Shown here in pieces: positions 22,590 through 31,246 of a DNA stretch of 39,869 nucleotides. A program made the translations under genes and the position numbers. Origin of the DNA: Bacillota bacterium (GTDB taxonomy: Bacteria > Bacillota > Clostridia > Christensenellales > UMGS416); the NCBI GenBank assembly GCA_023410875.1, contig JAEYPH010000038.1, positions 1 through 39,869 of the forward strand, in the 5' to 3' direction. The notes below the pieces were generated by a model. It saw only the letters and a program-made list of their open reading frames with translations, had not been told where the DNA came from and did no database searches. The first letter of the stretch is position 1, and every line of letters begins with the position of its first letter.

Positions 22590-25455
22590 AGCGGATGGCG
22601 GCGCAAAGGGCCTGGCCGCGAATATCGCGTGGAACACTGCCGGAAAGCTGATGTACGCGGCGTCCCGCGCTGTGATCCTGCTGCTGCTGGCCAAGCTGGG
22701 CTCCGCCGCGATGGTTGGGCAGTATGCACTGGCCTTTGCCGTCACCGCCCCGGTTTTCCTGCTGACAGACCTGGACCTTCGGTCGATACTTTCCACGACC
22801 ACGGACCGCCGCAACGATTTCCAGAACTTCCTGGGCCTGCGCCTGATCAGCTCCTGCGCTGCGCTGCTGGTTGTCGCGGTGATTGCACTGATGCAGAAAC
22901 CCGAAGCCCGCGCGGTCATTTTCCTCGTGGGCCTGGCAAAGGGCATTGAATCCATCAGCGATATGATCTACGGGTTGCTGCAGAAGAACGAGCGCCTGGA
23001 CAAAGTCGGCATTTCTCTGATGATCAAGAGCGTACTGTCCGTGGTCGCCATCTCCCTGCCGCTGCTGCTGGCGCACAGCTTGGTGATCGGCGCTCTGGGC
23101 ATGGCGGTGGCGTTCCTCATTCTGCTGATGGTCTATGACATTCCGGCGGCCCGGGCCTACACAGGCCTGCGGCTGAGGCTGGAGCCGCGCCAGCTGCTGG
23201 CCCTTGCCCGGCTCAGCCTGCCGCTGGGGCTGGTGCTGATGTTCTCCTCGGTCATCAAGAACCTTTCCAATTACTTCATAGAGGCGTTCCACGGCTCAGC
23301 GTCGCTGGGTTACTTCTCCGCCATGGTCTACATCATGGTCACCGGCAGTCTTGTCGTCAGCGCCCTTTCGCAGTCCGCCAGCGCGCGGCTGGCCCGGCTC
23401 CATGCCCAAGGCGACAGGGGCGGTTTCCGAAAGCTTTACGCCAGGATGGTCTTGCTGGTCTCCCTTCTGGGAGCGGGCATGCTCTTTGTGGCGGCGGTCG
23501 GTGGCAGGCAGATCCTTTCGCTGCTGTACCAGCCGGACTATGCCGTTTGGAGCCAGGTGTTCATCGTCATCATAGGCGCCGCCGCGTTTTCCTACGTCTC
23601 CGAGATCACAGCCGCGGCGCTCACCGCCATGCATGCGTTTGTCATCCAGCCGATTGTGAGCGGCGCCGTGCTGCTGGCCGGCCTGGCCGCCAACGCGCTG
23701 CTGGTGCCCCGTATGGGGCTGACAGGCGCTGCCATTTGTCTGGTCATCTCCTCGGCACTGCAGATGGCGCTCAATGCCGCGGTGCTGCTCACCCGGCTCA
23801 GGGCTCCTGCTGCCGCTGAGGCGGGCGGCGTTACCGTGAGGCCCATGAGGCTCTGCACCGCGGACAACGCCTGGTTTCTCACTCAATGGAAGGAACTGCT
23901 GGACAAAAGCGGCAGCGATCAGGTGTTTGCCCAGCCGGACTTGCTGCTGTGCTGGTGGAACACCGTGGGCGCCAGGGAAAAATCCGCCGAGCCGCTGATT
24001 CTGGCAGTCTACCGCGCGGAGGCGCTGGTAGCGGTTTTCCCGCTGGTTTTGGTGCGCAGGCTGGGCATCCGCCGCATCTGCTTTATGGGAGCCCCCCAGG
24101 CCACGCATACGGTGGTCGCCTGCCTGCCGGAGCACGCGGCGGAGGCGGCATCCGCCCTGGTGGGTTATGTTCTGGGGATGAAGCCAGGCGGGCTGCTGAG
24201 CCTCGGCGGTTTTCCGAGGGAAAGCGCCCTGTACCGGGCGCTGGAGGCAAAGCTGCGACAAATGCGAAGGCCTCTGCTGGCGACCGCTGCCCCATCGCCC
24301 TACATCGCCGCGTATGGGCTGACATATGAGGCCCTCTTTGCCGATGCGTTCTCGCCCCACGCCGCCAAGAATGCCCGCAGAGATGACAAAAGGCTGCGGG
24401 CCTTGGGTCGGGTGTCCTGCCGTGAGCTGACGGCGGACGACATGGCCGCAGCCTTTGCGCTGCACGACAAGCGCTGGAGCCGGAAGATCGACACCAGCGG
24501 ATTCACCGTTCAGAGCTCCAGAGACTTCTTCACTTCCCTGCTGCGGAGGGAGCACAGCGAACGATGGGAGGCGCTGGCGATCGGTCTATTTGTGGACGAG
24601 AGACTGCTGGCCTTTCAATACGGCTTTTTGTGCAAGGGCCGCGCATTGCTCTATAAATCCGCCCATGACGACGATTTCGGCATCTATGCGCCAGGGAAGA
24701 TGCTCAAGCGGCACTACATTGAGCGCTGCGTCTCCCGAGGCATCGGCGTGGTCGACCTTGGCGTTGGCTATGAGGAATACAAGCAGGAGTGGACGCAACG
24801 GCAGGATGAGATCATGGAGCTCTCCTTTGCCGGTAAAGGGCTGGTTTCGTCCGCTTTGTTCTGCGCCCATTCTCTGACAGCCGGGGGTAAGGCCGCCGCC
24901 AAGCGCAGCCGGAAGCTCGTGCTGTTCCGGCGCAACACGCTGGGCAGGGTGCGCTACGCCCTCTCCCCCGGCCGGCTCGCCTCGGGCCTGCGGGCAGGCT
25001 CACAGCGCATCAAAAGGCGCATCACCCGGTATGCGCCCGGCGCGCAGAGGCAGACCCCGGCGGGCGGCGCGCCGTGCACCATCCGCAAGGCATGCGTTCA
25101 AGACATTGACGGCATCGCGGCGATGATGGACTGCCCGGCGCAGGATGTGGCAAAAAGGCTGTACCGCCTGCAGCAGTGCTATGTCGCCCAGACGGACGGG
25201 GGCTTGTGCTGCGCCATGTGGGTGGCGCAGGAAGGCCCGGAAGAGGCAGTGATCTGCGGCCTGGCCGCCGACCAAAGCCTGTGCCGCAGCGGGCACATCG
25301 CCTGCCTGCTGGAGGGAGTTCTCGCGCAACTGAAGGCGGAGGGGATTCCCCGCGTCACCACGAGGATAGACGACAAGAGGGGCGGTTTCCTGCTGCCTCT
25401 CGTTGGGCAAAGCGGCATAAAGATTGCAGAGAGGGATGATTCGTTTGTCTATTAA
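22573..25455 (+). CDS. Flippase-acyltransferase fusion protein
   Basis: A 960-residue protein with three parts. Residues about 1-410 form a Wzx/MATE-like polysaccharide flippase (NIAWNTAGKLMYAASRAVILLLLAKLG, ending in VLLTRLRAPAAA). Residues about 425-800 match the CelD/BcsL-type GNAT acyltransferase family, with HDKRWSRK and AHDDDFGIYAPGKMLKRH around residue 700. Residues about 836-960 resemble a second small GNAT-like domain. The next gene repeats the last two parts as a free protein. ATG 22573 follows AGGAGACGGGGC; the frame is continuous with no stop or shift at the junction, so this looks like a genuine fusion. It probably flips lipid-linked units while an attached enzyme modifies them (inference). 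Confidence 0.85.
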   Translation: MLKRNEADGGAKGLAANIAWNTAGKLMYAASRAVILLLLAKLGSAAMVGQYALAFAVTAPVFLLTDLDLRSILSTTTDRRNDFQNFLGLRLISSCAALLVVAVIALMQKPEARAVIFLVGLAKGIESISDMIYGLLQKNERLDKVGISLMIKSVLSVVAISLPLLLAHSLVIGALGMAVAFLILLMVYDIPAARAYTGLRLRLEPRQLLALARLSLPLGLVLMFSSVIKNLSNYFIEAFHGSASLGYFSAMVYIMVTGSLVVSALSQSASARLARLHAQGDRGGFRKLYARMVLLVSLLGAGMLFVAAVGGRQILSLLYQPDYAVWSQVFIVIIGAAAFSYVSEITAAALTAMHAFVIQPIVSGAVLLAGLAANALLVPRMGLTGAAICLVISSALQMALNAAVLLTRLRAPAAAEAGGVTVRPMRLCTADNAWFLTQWKELLDKSGSDQVFAQPDLLLCWWNTVGAREKSAEPLILAVYRAEALVAVFPLVLVRRLGIRRICFMGAPQATHTVVACLPEHAAEAASALVGYVLGMKPGGLLSLGGFPRESALYRALEAKLRQMRRPLLATAAPSPYIAAYGLTYEALFADAFSPHAAKNARRDDKRLRALGRVSCRELTADDMAAAFALHDKRWSRKIDTSGFTVQSSRDFFTSLLRREHSERWEALAIGLFVDERLLAFQYGFLCKGRALLYKSAHDDDFGIYAPGKMLKRHYIERCVSRGIGVVDLGVGYEEYKQEWTQRQDEIMELSFAGKGLVSSALFCAHSLTAGGKAAAKRSRKLVLFRRNTLGRVRYALSPGRLASGLRAGSQRIKRRITRYAPGAQRQTPAGGAPCTIRKACVQDIDGIAAMMDCPAQDVAKRLYRLQQCYVAQTDGGLCCAMWVAQEGPEEAVICGLAADQSLCRSGHIACLLEGVLAQLKAEGIPRVTTRIDDKRGGFLLPLVGQSGIKIAERDDSFVY

Positions 25456-27118
25456 AGTGGTACGCAGCATCGACGCTCTGGAAGAATTCTCCGCCGGCTG
25501 GAATGACATTCTCCTGGAAAACGGCAATCGGAACCCCTATCTGACGCCGGAATGGATCGCCAACTGGTGGAGCTTCTACGGCGGCGGAAAGGAGCTTTAT
25601 GTGCTTGTGCTCGCCGATGGCGATGGGCTGACCGGCCTGTGCCCGCTGATGGCTGTAAAGCGGAGACTGTATCAGGAGATACAGTTCATCGGCCGGCCGC
25701 AGGTCTCGCGCATGGGCTTTGTGGCAAGGCTCGAGCACGAGGAAGCCCTTATCCGCCAGGTCATGGACCATCTGATGGGCCTAAAGGGCCGCTATATCTT
25801 CAACCTGCAAGGCTTATGCTGTGACGGCAGCAATTATAAACTCCTGAAGGATTGCCTGCGTAATGTCCATTATGCGGAGCAGACGATCCCTCTTTATCAA
25901 ATTGACCTGGCGCACACGCCACAGCAGGATTTTTTCCGGGCGCGCAAGCGCCACAGCACCATCCAGCGGACATTCAGCCGGGAACGGTCGCTTTCCAGGC
26001 TGTGCAACCTTACGTTTGAAAAAGCAGGTCCGGCGGAAGTGCCGGTTATCTTTGCCATCCATGACAAACGCTGGCTGAGAAAAAACGACGGCAACGGGTT
26101 CGCCAAAGGCATTTCCAGAAGGTTCTTTGAACACATGGCGGAGAATGCGGATCGCCTGCCCTGGGACAGCGAGATCCATCTTCTGAAGGCCGACGGAAGG
26201 CCGATCGGGTTTGTCTACGGCCTTTTGTACAGGGGCAGCTACACTGGTTACCGGATCGCCCACGACGATGACTTTGGTCTTTTCAAGCCCGGCATGATCA
26301 TGGTCAAACGGATGATCGAGGAGAGTTACGCAAAGGGATATGAGTTGCTGGATTTTTCCACGGGGTATGAGCCATACAAAGCTTACTGGACCGACGACCA
26401 TGTGCAAATTGGCTCGCTTTCTTTCGGCACAGGGGGGCTGCTGGTACGTGCGCTCATTTCCGTGCAGCACCGGGTGTACCGGCTGCGCCAGGCCCTGAAA
26501 AAGGTCGGCTTCCTGGCCCGGTTCAAACGCAACACCATCGGCGAAATCCGATACTTCCTGTCCGGCCGGCCGGTTGTGGATTTTATCCAGGGCATCCACC
26601 TTGCGTGGAAGCAGAAAAGGCTGGCCTGCCTGCTTGTCAACAGGATGGACGGGAATCTGGGCACGGATGCCAGCGCATATCGGATCAAGCATGAGAGAAC
26701 GGACGGCAATCCGGTCACCTTGCGAACGCTGGCCATCGGCGACATGGAGCAGATCATGGACTTGACGAAGATGGACGCAAAAAAAATCTGCAAGCGCTAC
26801 CTGGACGGCGGCCGTTGCATGGCCATCACCGCCGATGGCGCACCGGTGGGAACCATCTGGAGGACCAACGCAGCGCTCACGCTGAGGGGCAAGACGATCT
26901 GGAAACCGGAAAAACAGGGAGACGCCTGCTTCTATGACCTATGCCTTTACAACGCGAGGGACAAGACGCTGTACCGGGATGTGCTGGCCGGCATCAGCAA
27001 CGAGCGCCTCCCCACCCGCACCTGCTCAAGCTACGTGCTGCTGGGCAAACGCCAGAAAAGGAAGTTGGCACAGGCCGGCTTGCATGGCCGCTTAGCCGGT
27101 ATAACGGAGGCAGGATGA
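25436..27118 (+). CDS. CelD/BcsL-type acyltransferase, two-domain
   Basis: A 560-residue soluble protein. An N-terminal GNAT-like half has NPYLTPEWIANWWSFYGGG, HDKRWLRKNDG, and AHDDDFGLFKPGMIMVKRM near residue 275, then DFSTGYEPYKAYW. From about residue 425 to the end is a second GNAT-like domain (VTLRTLAIGDMEQIMDL ... DACFYDLCLYNA). It is paralogous to the C-terminal two-thirds of the upstream fusion protein; for example AHDDDFG and the following KR-E-G-DL pattern are shared. Such enzymes transfer acyl groups to amino or hydroxyl groups of sugars; the acyl donor is unknown. Start sites ATG 25436 and TTG 25445 are both possible. Confidence 0.82.
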   Translation: MIRLSIKVVRSIDALEEFSAGWNDILLENGNRNPYLTPEWIANWWSFYGGGKELYVLVLADGDGLTGLCPLMAVKRRLYQEIQFIGRPQVSRMGFVARLEHEEALIRQVMDHLMGLKGRYIFNLQGLCCDGSNYKLLKDCLRNVHYAEQTIPLYQIDLAHTPQQDFFRARKRHSTIQRTFSRERSLSRLCNLTFEKAGPAEVPVIFAIHDKRWLRKNDGNGFAKGISRRFFEHMAENADRLPWDSEIHLLKADGRPIGFVYGLLYRGSYTGYRIAHDDDFGLFKPGMIMVKRMIEESYAKGYELLDFSTGYEPYKAYWTDDHVQIGSLSFGTGGLLVRALISVQHRVYRLRQALKKVGFLARFKRNTIGEIRYFLSGRPVVDFIQGIHLAWKQKRLACLLVNRMDGNLGTDASAYRIKHERTDGNPVTLRTLAIGDMEQIMDLTKMDAKKICKRYLDGGRCMAITADGAPVGTIWRTNAALTLRGKTIWKPEKQGDACFYDLCLYNARDKTLYRDVLAGISNERLPTRTCSSYVLLGKRQKRKLAQAGLHGRLAGITEAG

Positions 27119-27933
27119 AACAGCTGGTCGTGACACTGGCCAAATGCCTGATGATACCGCTGGGCATGCTCCATGCACTGCTGGGCAAAGGAAGACCGGC
27201 GGTCTCCATACTGATGTACCACCGAATCCACGACGGGGTCGAAAAGGAGCTCTCGGTAAAGGAGGCGGACTTCCGCTGGCAGATGGACTATCTGCGGCGC
27301 AAGGGATACAGGGTAATCTCCCTGGATGAGGCGCTGGCCCTGCCCGCGCCTGTGCCCGGAGCCAAGGAGAAATACGCAGTGCTGACCTTTGACGACGGCT
27401 ATGAGGATTTCCTGACCAAGGCCTACCCACTGCTGCGGCAATACCGCTACCCGTCCATCGTCTACATCGTGCCCGGCTATATCGATACGGGCAAGGTGTT
27501 CTGGTGGGACCGGGACATAGGCAGAAGCAGCCTGCTGAGCTGGGAGCAAATCGGAGAGCTGAGCGCCGGCGGCCTGGTACAGTTCGGCTCCCACACGATG
27601 ACCCACCCGGATCTTGACGGGCTGCAGGAAAAGGAAATTCAGCGAGAGATGCAGGAATCCAAGGAAAGCATTCAGGGGAAACTCCAGAAAGAAGTGCGGC
27701 ACTTCGCCTATCCAAGAGGGATTGTTACAGAATGCGCGCTGCAGTCGGCGGCACGCTGCTATGACACTGCGGTTTCGATCTTTGAGGGCACACAGATTCG
27801 CCGGGGCGGCCAGTGGGCCAAGCTTAGAAGACTGCCGGTGCAGCGCACCGACGGCCGGCTGCTGTTTGGCGCCAGGCTGCGCGGGTGGCTGGTGGCCGAG
27901 GGTTGGCTCAAAGGGCTGGTCGGGCGGCATTAG
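27115..27933 (+). CDS. Polysaccharide deacetylase (NodB domain)
   Basis: The 272-residue carbohydrate esterase family 4 protein has an N-terminal hydrophobic anchor (about 4-25). Catalytic motifs are YHRIHDG, LTFDDGYEDF (Asp93, Asp94), FGSHTMTHPDL (His160, His164) and FAYPRG. It would remove N-acetyl groups from an amino-sugar polymer. The ATG overlaps the stop of the acyltransferase gene (ATGA) and follows GGAGGCAGG. Next to two acyltransferases, it may prepare free amines for other acyl groups (inference). Confidence 0.92.
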   Translation: MKQLVVTLAKCLMIPLGMLHALLGKGRPAVSILMYHRIHDGVEKELSVKEADFRWQMDYLRRKGYRVISLDEALALPAPVPGAKEKYAVLTFDDGYEDFLTKAYPLLRQYRYPSIVYIVPGYIDTGKVFWWDRDIGRSSLLSWEQIGELSAGGLVQFGSHTMTHPDLDGLQEKEIQREMQESKESIQGKLQKEVRHFAYPRGIVTECALQSAARCYDTAVSIFEGTQIRRGGQWAKLRRLPVQRTDGRLLFGARLRGWLVAEGWLKGLVGRH

Positions 27934-29000
27934 GGTTCCCGCAGAGCGTCAGGGGAAGAGGATTCATAGATTTTGTCATGTATGAACCGCTTGTTTTCCT
28001 CAATGTCGATAGCCAGCACACTCCTGCCATCCTTGCTGGCGTACTTCCAGGACCCGTCAATCGGGATTCTGGCCTTCTCGATTTCCAGAGTATCGCTGTT
28101 GGCGACCTCCAGCGCCAGCGAGAAGAGCAGATCGGAGCTCATGTTGGTTTGCACCTTCGTCAGGCAGAAGGACACAACGCCGGACAGCGCCATTGGGTCC
28201 CGGGATTGCCGGATCTTCCCGTAGATCGCCATCATGACGTCCTGCTGACGCCGGACCCGCTCGAAGTCGCCGCCGCCGGAGTGCCGGTTGCGGGCATGTA
28301 TCAGCGTTTGCTCCCCGTCCAGATGGACGACGCCGGCCCGGACATCCATACCGCGGTTTCGGTTGTAGTAATCCGCCTCCTCGGGCGTTATGGCGACATC
28401 AACCCCTCCCAGTTGATCGATCAAGGACACCATGCCGGTGAAATCCAGTATGACATAGTGCTGTATGTCCAGGCTAAACAGCTCATTTACCGTGTTGATG
28501 GCCAGCCCGACGCCGCCGAACGCGTAGGCGGCATTGATGCGGTTCCAACCGTGGCCCTCAATGGGCACCCAGCTGTCGCGCATGAAAGAAACCATGCCGG
28601 CGCTGCCCAGCTTCCGGTTGTAGGTCAGAAGCATCATCGTGTCGGAGCGCCCCCGCCCGCTCTGCTCCGGGCGGATGTCCTGCCCGACGATCAGGATGTT
28701 GATGACCTCCTCCTGGATGGGCTGCTGTTGATAGATCGGCTCTGCCGTTGGCGCCGGCGTTGGGAGCTCGGCGTCCTCCCCGATGTCGGTGGGCTCCTGC
28801 GAGAGGAACTCCAGGCTGGGCGTGGGCACGGGGGTGGCTGCCGCCAACGGCTTTGCGGCGACGACCGGCACAGCGCCGGCGGTACGCAGGGCAGCGGCGG
28901 TATAGGCCGCCCCCGAGAGCACCACAAGGGTTGCTGCGGTTATTAGCACAGCCTTCAGGATTTTTCGGCCCTTCTTGCTGCCGGCAGGCGCTTTTTTCAC
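27930..29000 (-). CDS. LytR-CpsA-Psr (LCP) family phosphotransferase
   Basis: The 356-residue membrane-anchored enzyme attaches polymers from undecaprenyl carriers to peptidoglycan. One membrane segment lies at about 16-40, then a Pro/Thr-rich linker, then the LCP domain from about 100: NILIVGQDIRP, GRSDTMMLLTYN, GMVSFMRDSWVPIEG, RINAAYAFGG, DFTGMVSLIDQLGGVDV, ARNRHSGGGDFERVRRQQ. The conserved Arg/Asp residues of the family are present. A GTG start follows AAAGGCC. It converges on the deacetylase gene with a 4-nt overlap. It is the natural terminal enzyme for the polymer made by the adjacent locus. Confidence 0.92.
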   Translation of the reverse strand: MKKAPAGSKKGRKILKAVLITAATLVVLSGAAYTAAALRTAGAVPVVAAKPLAAATPVPTPSLEFLSQEPTDIGEDAELPTPAPTAEPIYQQQPIQEEVINILIVGQDIRPEQSGRGRSDTMMLLTYNRKLGSAGMVSFMRDSWVPIEGHGWNRINAAYAFGGVGLAINTVNELFSLDIQHYVILDFTGMVSLIDQLGGVDVAITPEEADYYNRNRGMDVRAGVVHLDGEQTLIHARNRHSGGGDFERVRRQQDVMMAIYGKIRQSRDPMALSGVVSFCLTKVQTNMSSDLLFSLALEVANSDTLEIEKARIPIDGSWKYASKDGRSVLAIDIEENKRFIHDKIYESSSPDALREP

Positions 29001-29032
29001 GGCCTTTGCTCCACTACACTTTATATCAATAT

Positions 29033-29063
29033 ATTATAACAGGATAATCTAAATAAAAAACAA
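29033..29063 (-). promoter_or_regulatory. Promoter of the LCP gene
   Basis: Perfect TATAAT on the minus strand (29038-29033) with an extended TG (TGTTATAAT). A weak -35 TTGTTT lies 19 nt upstream. Confidence 0.6.
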
Positions 29064-29273
29064 ATTATTATCTCCAAAAAGTTATATTATCCGCCATTTC
29101 TTTTGGGCAATACTTGAATCAGCGGGTCGTTGAAGCAACGCATCCGGCCGGGCATCCATGGATGGCCAGGCAACCTTAATTTATTATGCAAAGCTTCCGA
29201 AATATATGTATTGAGGATTCCTTGCGAACCTTCCCGGAAACCTCATCGTCTCAGAATGTGAAGGAGAAGGCAA

Positions 29274-29369
29274 ATGATCCATTGGGCATGGCTGATTGTG
29301 GCACTCATCATCGGCGCAAACATCGGTTATTTTGTTGCGTCGCTGTGCTTCGCGGCAAAACGGAAGTAA
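29274..29369 (+). CDS. 31-residue single-pass membrane microprotein
   Basis: A short frame begins at ATG 29274 after an ideal ribosome site AAGGAGAAGGCAA. It encodes MIHWAWLIVALIIGANIGYF followed by VASLCFAAKRK and a TAA stop. The single hydrophobic segment with a basic CFAAKRK tail predicts an inner-membrane protein with the C-terminus inside. It resembles the very small DUF3789-like membrane proteins of Firmicutes, which have no known role; I cannot confirm membership. The overlapping longer frame (29186-29392) has a poor start and composition. Upstream, TGAGG-A-TTCC pairs with GGAA-A-CCTCA (29214-29247), and 29110-29175 looks structured (ATCCATGGAT). Together these account for the 29001-29417 gap. 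Confidence 0.6.
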   Translation: MIHWAWLIVALIIGANIGYFVASLCFAAKRK

Positions 29370-29417
29370 TCATGCGTTTGCCGAATAAATAGTTCATCCC
29401 CTGTTGCGAGGTTCTCC

Positions 29418-30095
29418 ATGTTCCAGGTATCCACCGGCTGGAACCCTCTCCAGTCTCACCTCAAGGAAATCATACTGCAGGAAGACCGCTTCGATGAGAT
29501 GGTAGCCCTCCTGCGCCGCATGCACGCCCTGGTGCACAGCGCCGAGGTCTACGGCTCCTCCCCCACTTATATGGATGAAATATGGCACGATCTGGACCGT
29601 CGTGCATTCGTAACCATGCCCACGGCCAAGGACGTCACCGTGGCGTGGAACATCTGGCACATCACCCGTATCGAGGACCTGACGGCCAACCTGCTGATCG
29701 CCGGGAGCGCACAGGTGCTGGATGGCGAATGGGCCGCCCGGCTGAACACCTGCACAACCGACACCGGCAACGCCATGACCGACGCAGAGATTCTGCAGTT
29801 GAGTGATGAGCTGTCCATGGGCGGGCTGCACCAATACCGCGACGCCGTGGGCCAACGCACCCGGGAGATCATCTCTCACCTGCGGCCCGGTGAAACCCGC
29901 CGCAAGGTAGACCAAGCAGGGTTGGACCGCATCCGTCAGCAGGGCGGCGTCACCGCACACCCGGATTCGGCGTGGCTTCTGGACTTCTGGGGCCGCAAGA
30001 CCGTTGGCGGACTCTTTTTGATGCCCGTCACGCGCCACCAGATCGTCCACCTGAACGATTGCGCAAAGCTCAAGGAAAAGTGCAGACGACTTTGA
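29418..30095 (+). CDS. DinB-superfamily protein
   Basis: The 225-residue cytoplasmic protein has the DinB/YfiT-like four-helix pattern. The segment KDVTVAWNIWHITRIEDLTANLLI (about 70-95) carries the typical metal-binding His and following acidic residues, and a further His lies in GGLHQYRDAVGQRTREI. DinB-fold enzymes include thiol-dependent metalloenzymes, but no reaction can be assigned. The ribosome site is weak (GCGAGG). It is the first gene of a three-gene plus-strand cluster with an MBL hydrolase and a GNAT acetyltransferase. Confidence 0.75.
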   Translation: MFQVSTGWNPLQSHLKEIILQEDRFDEMVALLRRMHALVHSAEVYGSSPTYMDEIWHDLDRRAFVTMPTAKDVTVAWNIWHITRIEDLTANLLIAGSAQVLDGEWAARLNTCTTDTGNAMTDAEILQLSDELSMGGLHQYRDAVGQRTREIISHLRPGETRRKVDQAGLDRIRQQGGVTAHPDSAWLLDFWGRKTVGGLFLMPVTRHQIVHLNDCAKLKEKCRRL

Positions 30096-30128
30096 AGCTG
30101 CAGAAGACCACGGTGCAGAGGTATGAGC

Positions 30129-30776
30129 ATGGAAGTGATACAAGTAAAGAACCGAAGCGTCGTATTCCGCAGCAACGTGGCGGAATGGGACCTGAACCTC
30201 CACGTGATCCTGGGGAGCAGGTTTCATTATGTCATCGACACCAGCCTTGGCTCCCTGAGCGCCGAGCCGGTGAAGGAATATTTGCGGAGCAACCCCAAGC
30301 CGCTCATCGTCGTCAACACCCACCATCACTGGGATCATGTGTGGGGGAACTGCGCCTTTCCAGACAGCGTGATCGTGTCCCATCGTCTGTGCAGGGAGAG
30401 GATCGCCTCCCGGTGGGACGCGATGATGGAACGAAACGGGCGGTTCCTGCGGGGTGACGCACGGATGTGCCTGCCGAACCTGGTCTTCGAGGACTCGCTG
30501 TATTTCCCCGACGATGGGGTCAGGCTGCTGTATACGCCCGGCCACACAACGGATTCCATCAGCGTGCTGGACGAGGAAGACGGCGTGCTCAACGCCGGGG
30601 ACAACATCGGCGACACGCTGGACGAGATCCTTCCGTCCATCGAAACGGACAGGGACGCCTATATCGGCGCCATTCTGAAGTATAAAGACCTCTCCTTTGA
30701 CGCCTGCGTTTCGGGGCACAACATTGTACTTGGAAAAGAGATATTTGATACGATTCTAAGGAGCATGCCGGAATGA
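30129..30776 (+). CDS. MBL-fold metallo-hydrolase
   Basis: The 215-residue metallo-beta-lactamase-fold hydrolase contains the full metal set: THHHWDH (His65, His67, Asp69, His70), PGHTTDS (His139), AGDN (Asp158) and SGHN (His197). Substrate is unknown; it is shorter than glyoxalase II and lacks features of true beta-lactamases. ATG 30129 has AGAGG seven nt upstream, better placed than ATG 30123. The stop overlaps the next gene (ATGA). Confidence 0.9.
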   Translation: MEVIQVKNRSVVFRSNVAEWDLNLHVILGSRFHYVIDTSLGSLSAEPVKEYLRSNPKPLIVVNTHHHWDHVWGNCAFPDSVIVSHRLCRERIASRWDAMMERNGRFLRGDARMCLPNLVFEDSLYFPDDGVRLLYTPGHTTDSISVLDEEDGVLNAGDNIGDTLDEILPSIETDRDAYIGAILKYKDLSFDACVSGHNIVLGKEIFDTILRSMPE

Positions 30777-31231
30777 CATACAGCTTCACCGATGGACGGG
30801 ACCCGGACTTCGTTGCGCTGTGCGGTGCGCTGGACGCTCACCTGAACCGGGAAGCCGGCGGCGAGGCCAACCGGGCACAGTATGTTCCGCACAACGCGTT
30901 GGATCACATCCATGACGTTGTCGTCGCCTATGACGGCGCCGTGGCCGTGGGCTGCGGCAGCTTCAAGCGGCACGGCGACGGCGTCGCGGAGGTCAAGCGC
31001 GTGTTCATGCGCGAGGATTACCGTGGCCGGGGCGTCGCCCGGCAGCTCATGGCGCTGCTGGAGCAAAGGGCAAAGGAGCAGGGCTATAAGGCGCTGATAC
31101 TGGAGACCGGCCGGCACATGGCAGACGCCGTTGGGTTGTACCACGCCTTGGGCTATCGGGACATCCCCAACTATGGGCCATATGCGGACATGCCCCGCTC
31201 GGTCTGCATGCAAAAAGACCTAACCCGTTGA
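30773..31231 (+). CDS. GNAT family N-acetyltransferase
   Basis: The 152-residue protein has the acetyl-CoA-binding motif A EVKRVFMREDYRGRGVARQLM (about 72-92) and motif B LETGRHMADAVGLYHALGYRDIP. This is the standard small GNAT layout; substrate unknown. It is translationally coupled to the MBL gene by ATGA and converges on gpmA with 15 nt between the stop codons. Confidence 0.92.
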   Translation: MTYSFTDGRDPDFVALCGALDAHLNREAGGEANRAQYVPHNALDHIHDVVVAYDGAVAVGCGSFKRHGDGVAEVKRVFMREDYRGRGVARQLMALLEQRAKEQGYKALILETGRHMADAVGLYHALGYRDIPNYGPYADMPRSVCMQKDLTR

Positions 31232-31246
31232 TAGAAGCTGCCGGCT

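Noticed and set aside
29100..29175. Possible cyclic-di-GMP riboswitch
   Set aside because: GCATCCGGCC...GGCCAGGCAACC recalls part of the GEMM-I consensus, but the GAAA tetraloop stem and the GGACGCAAAGCC core are absent.
29186..29392. A 68-codon frame in the LCP-DinB gap
   Set aside because: It overlaps the 31-codon microprotein frame, which has a far better ribosome site and a clear membrane segment.
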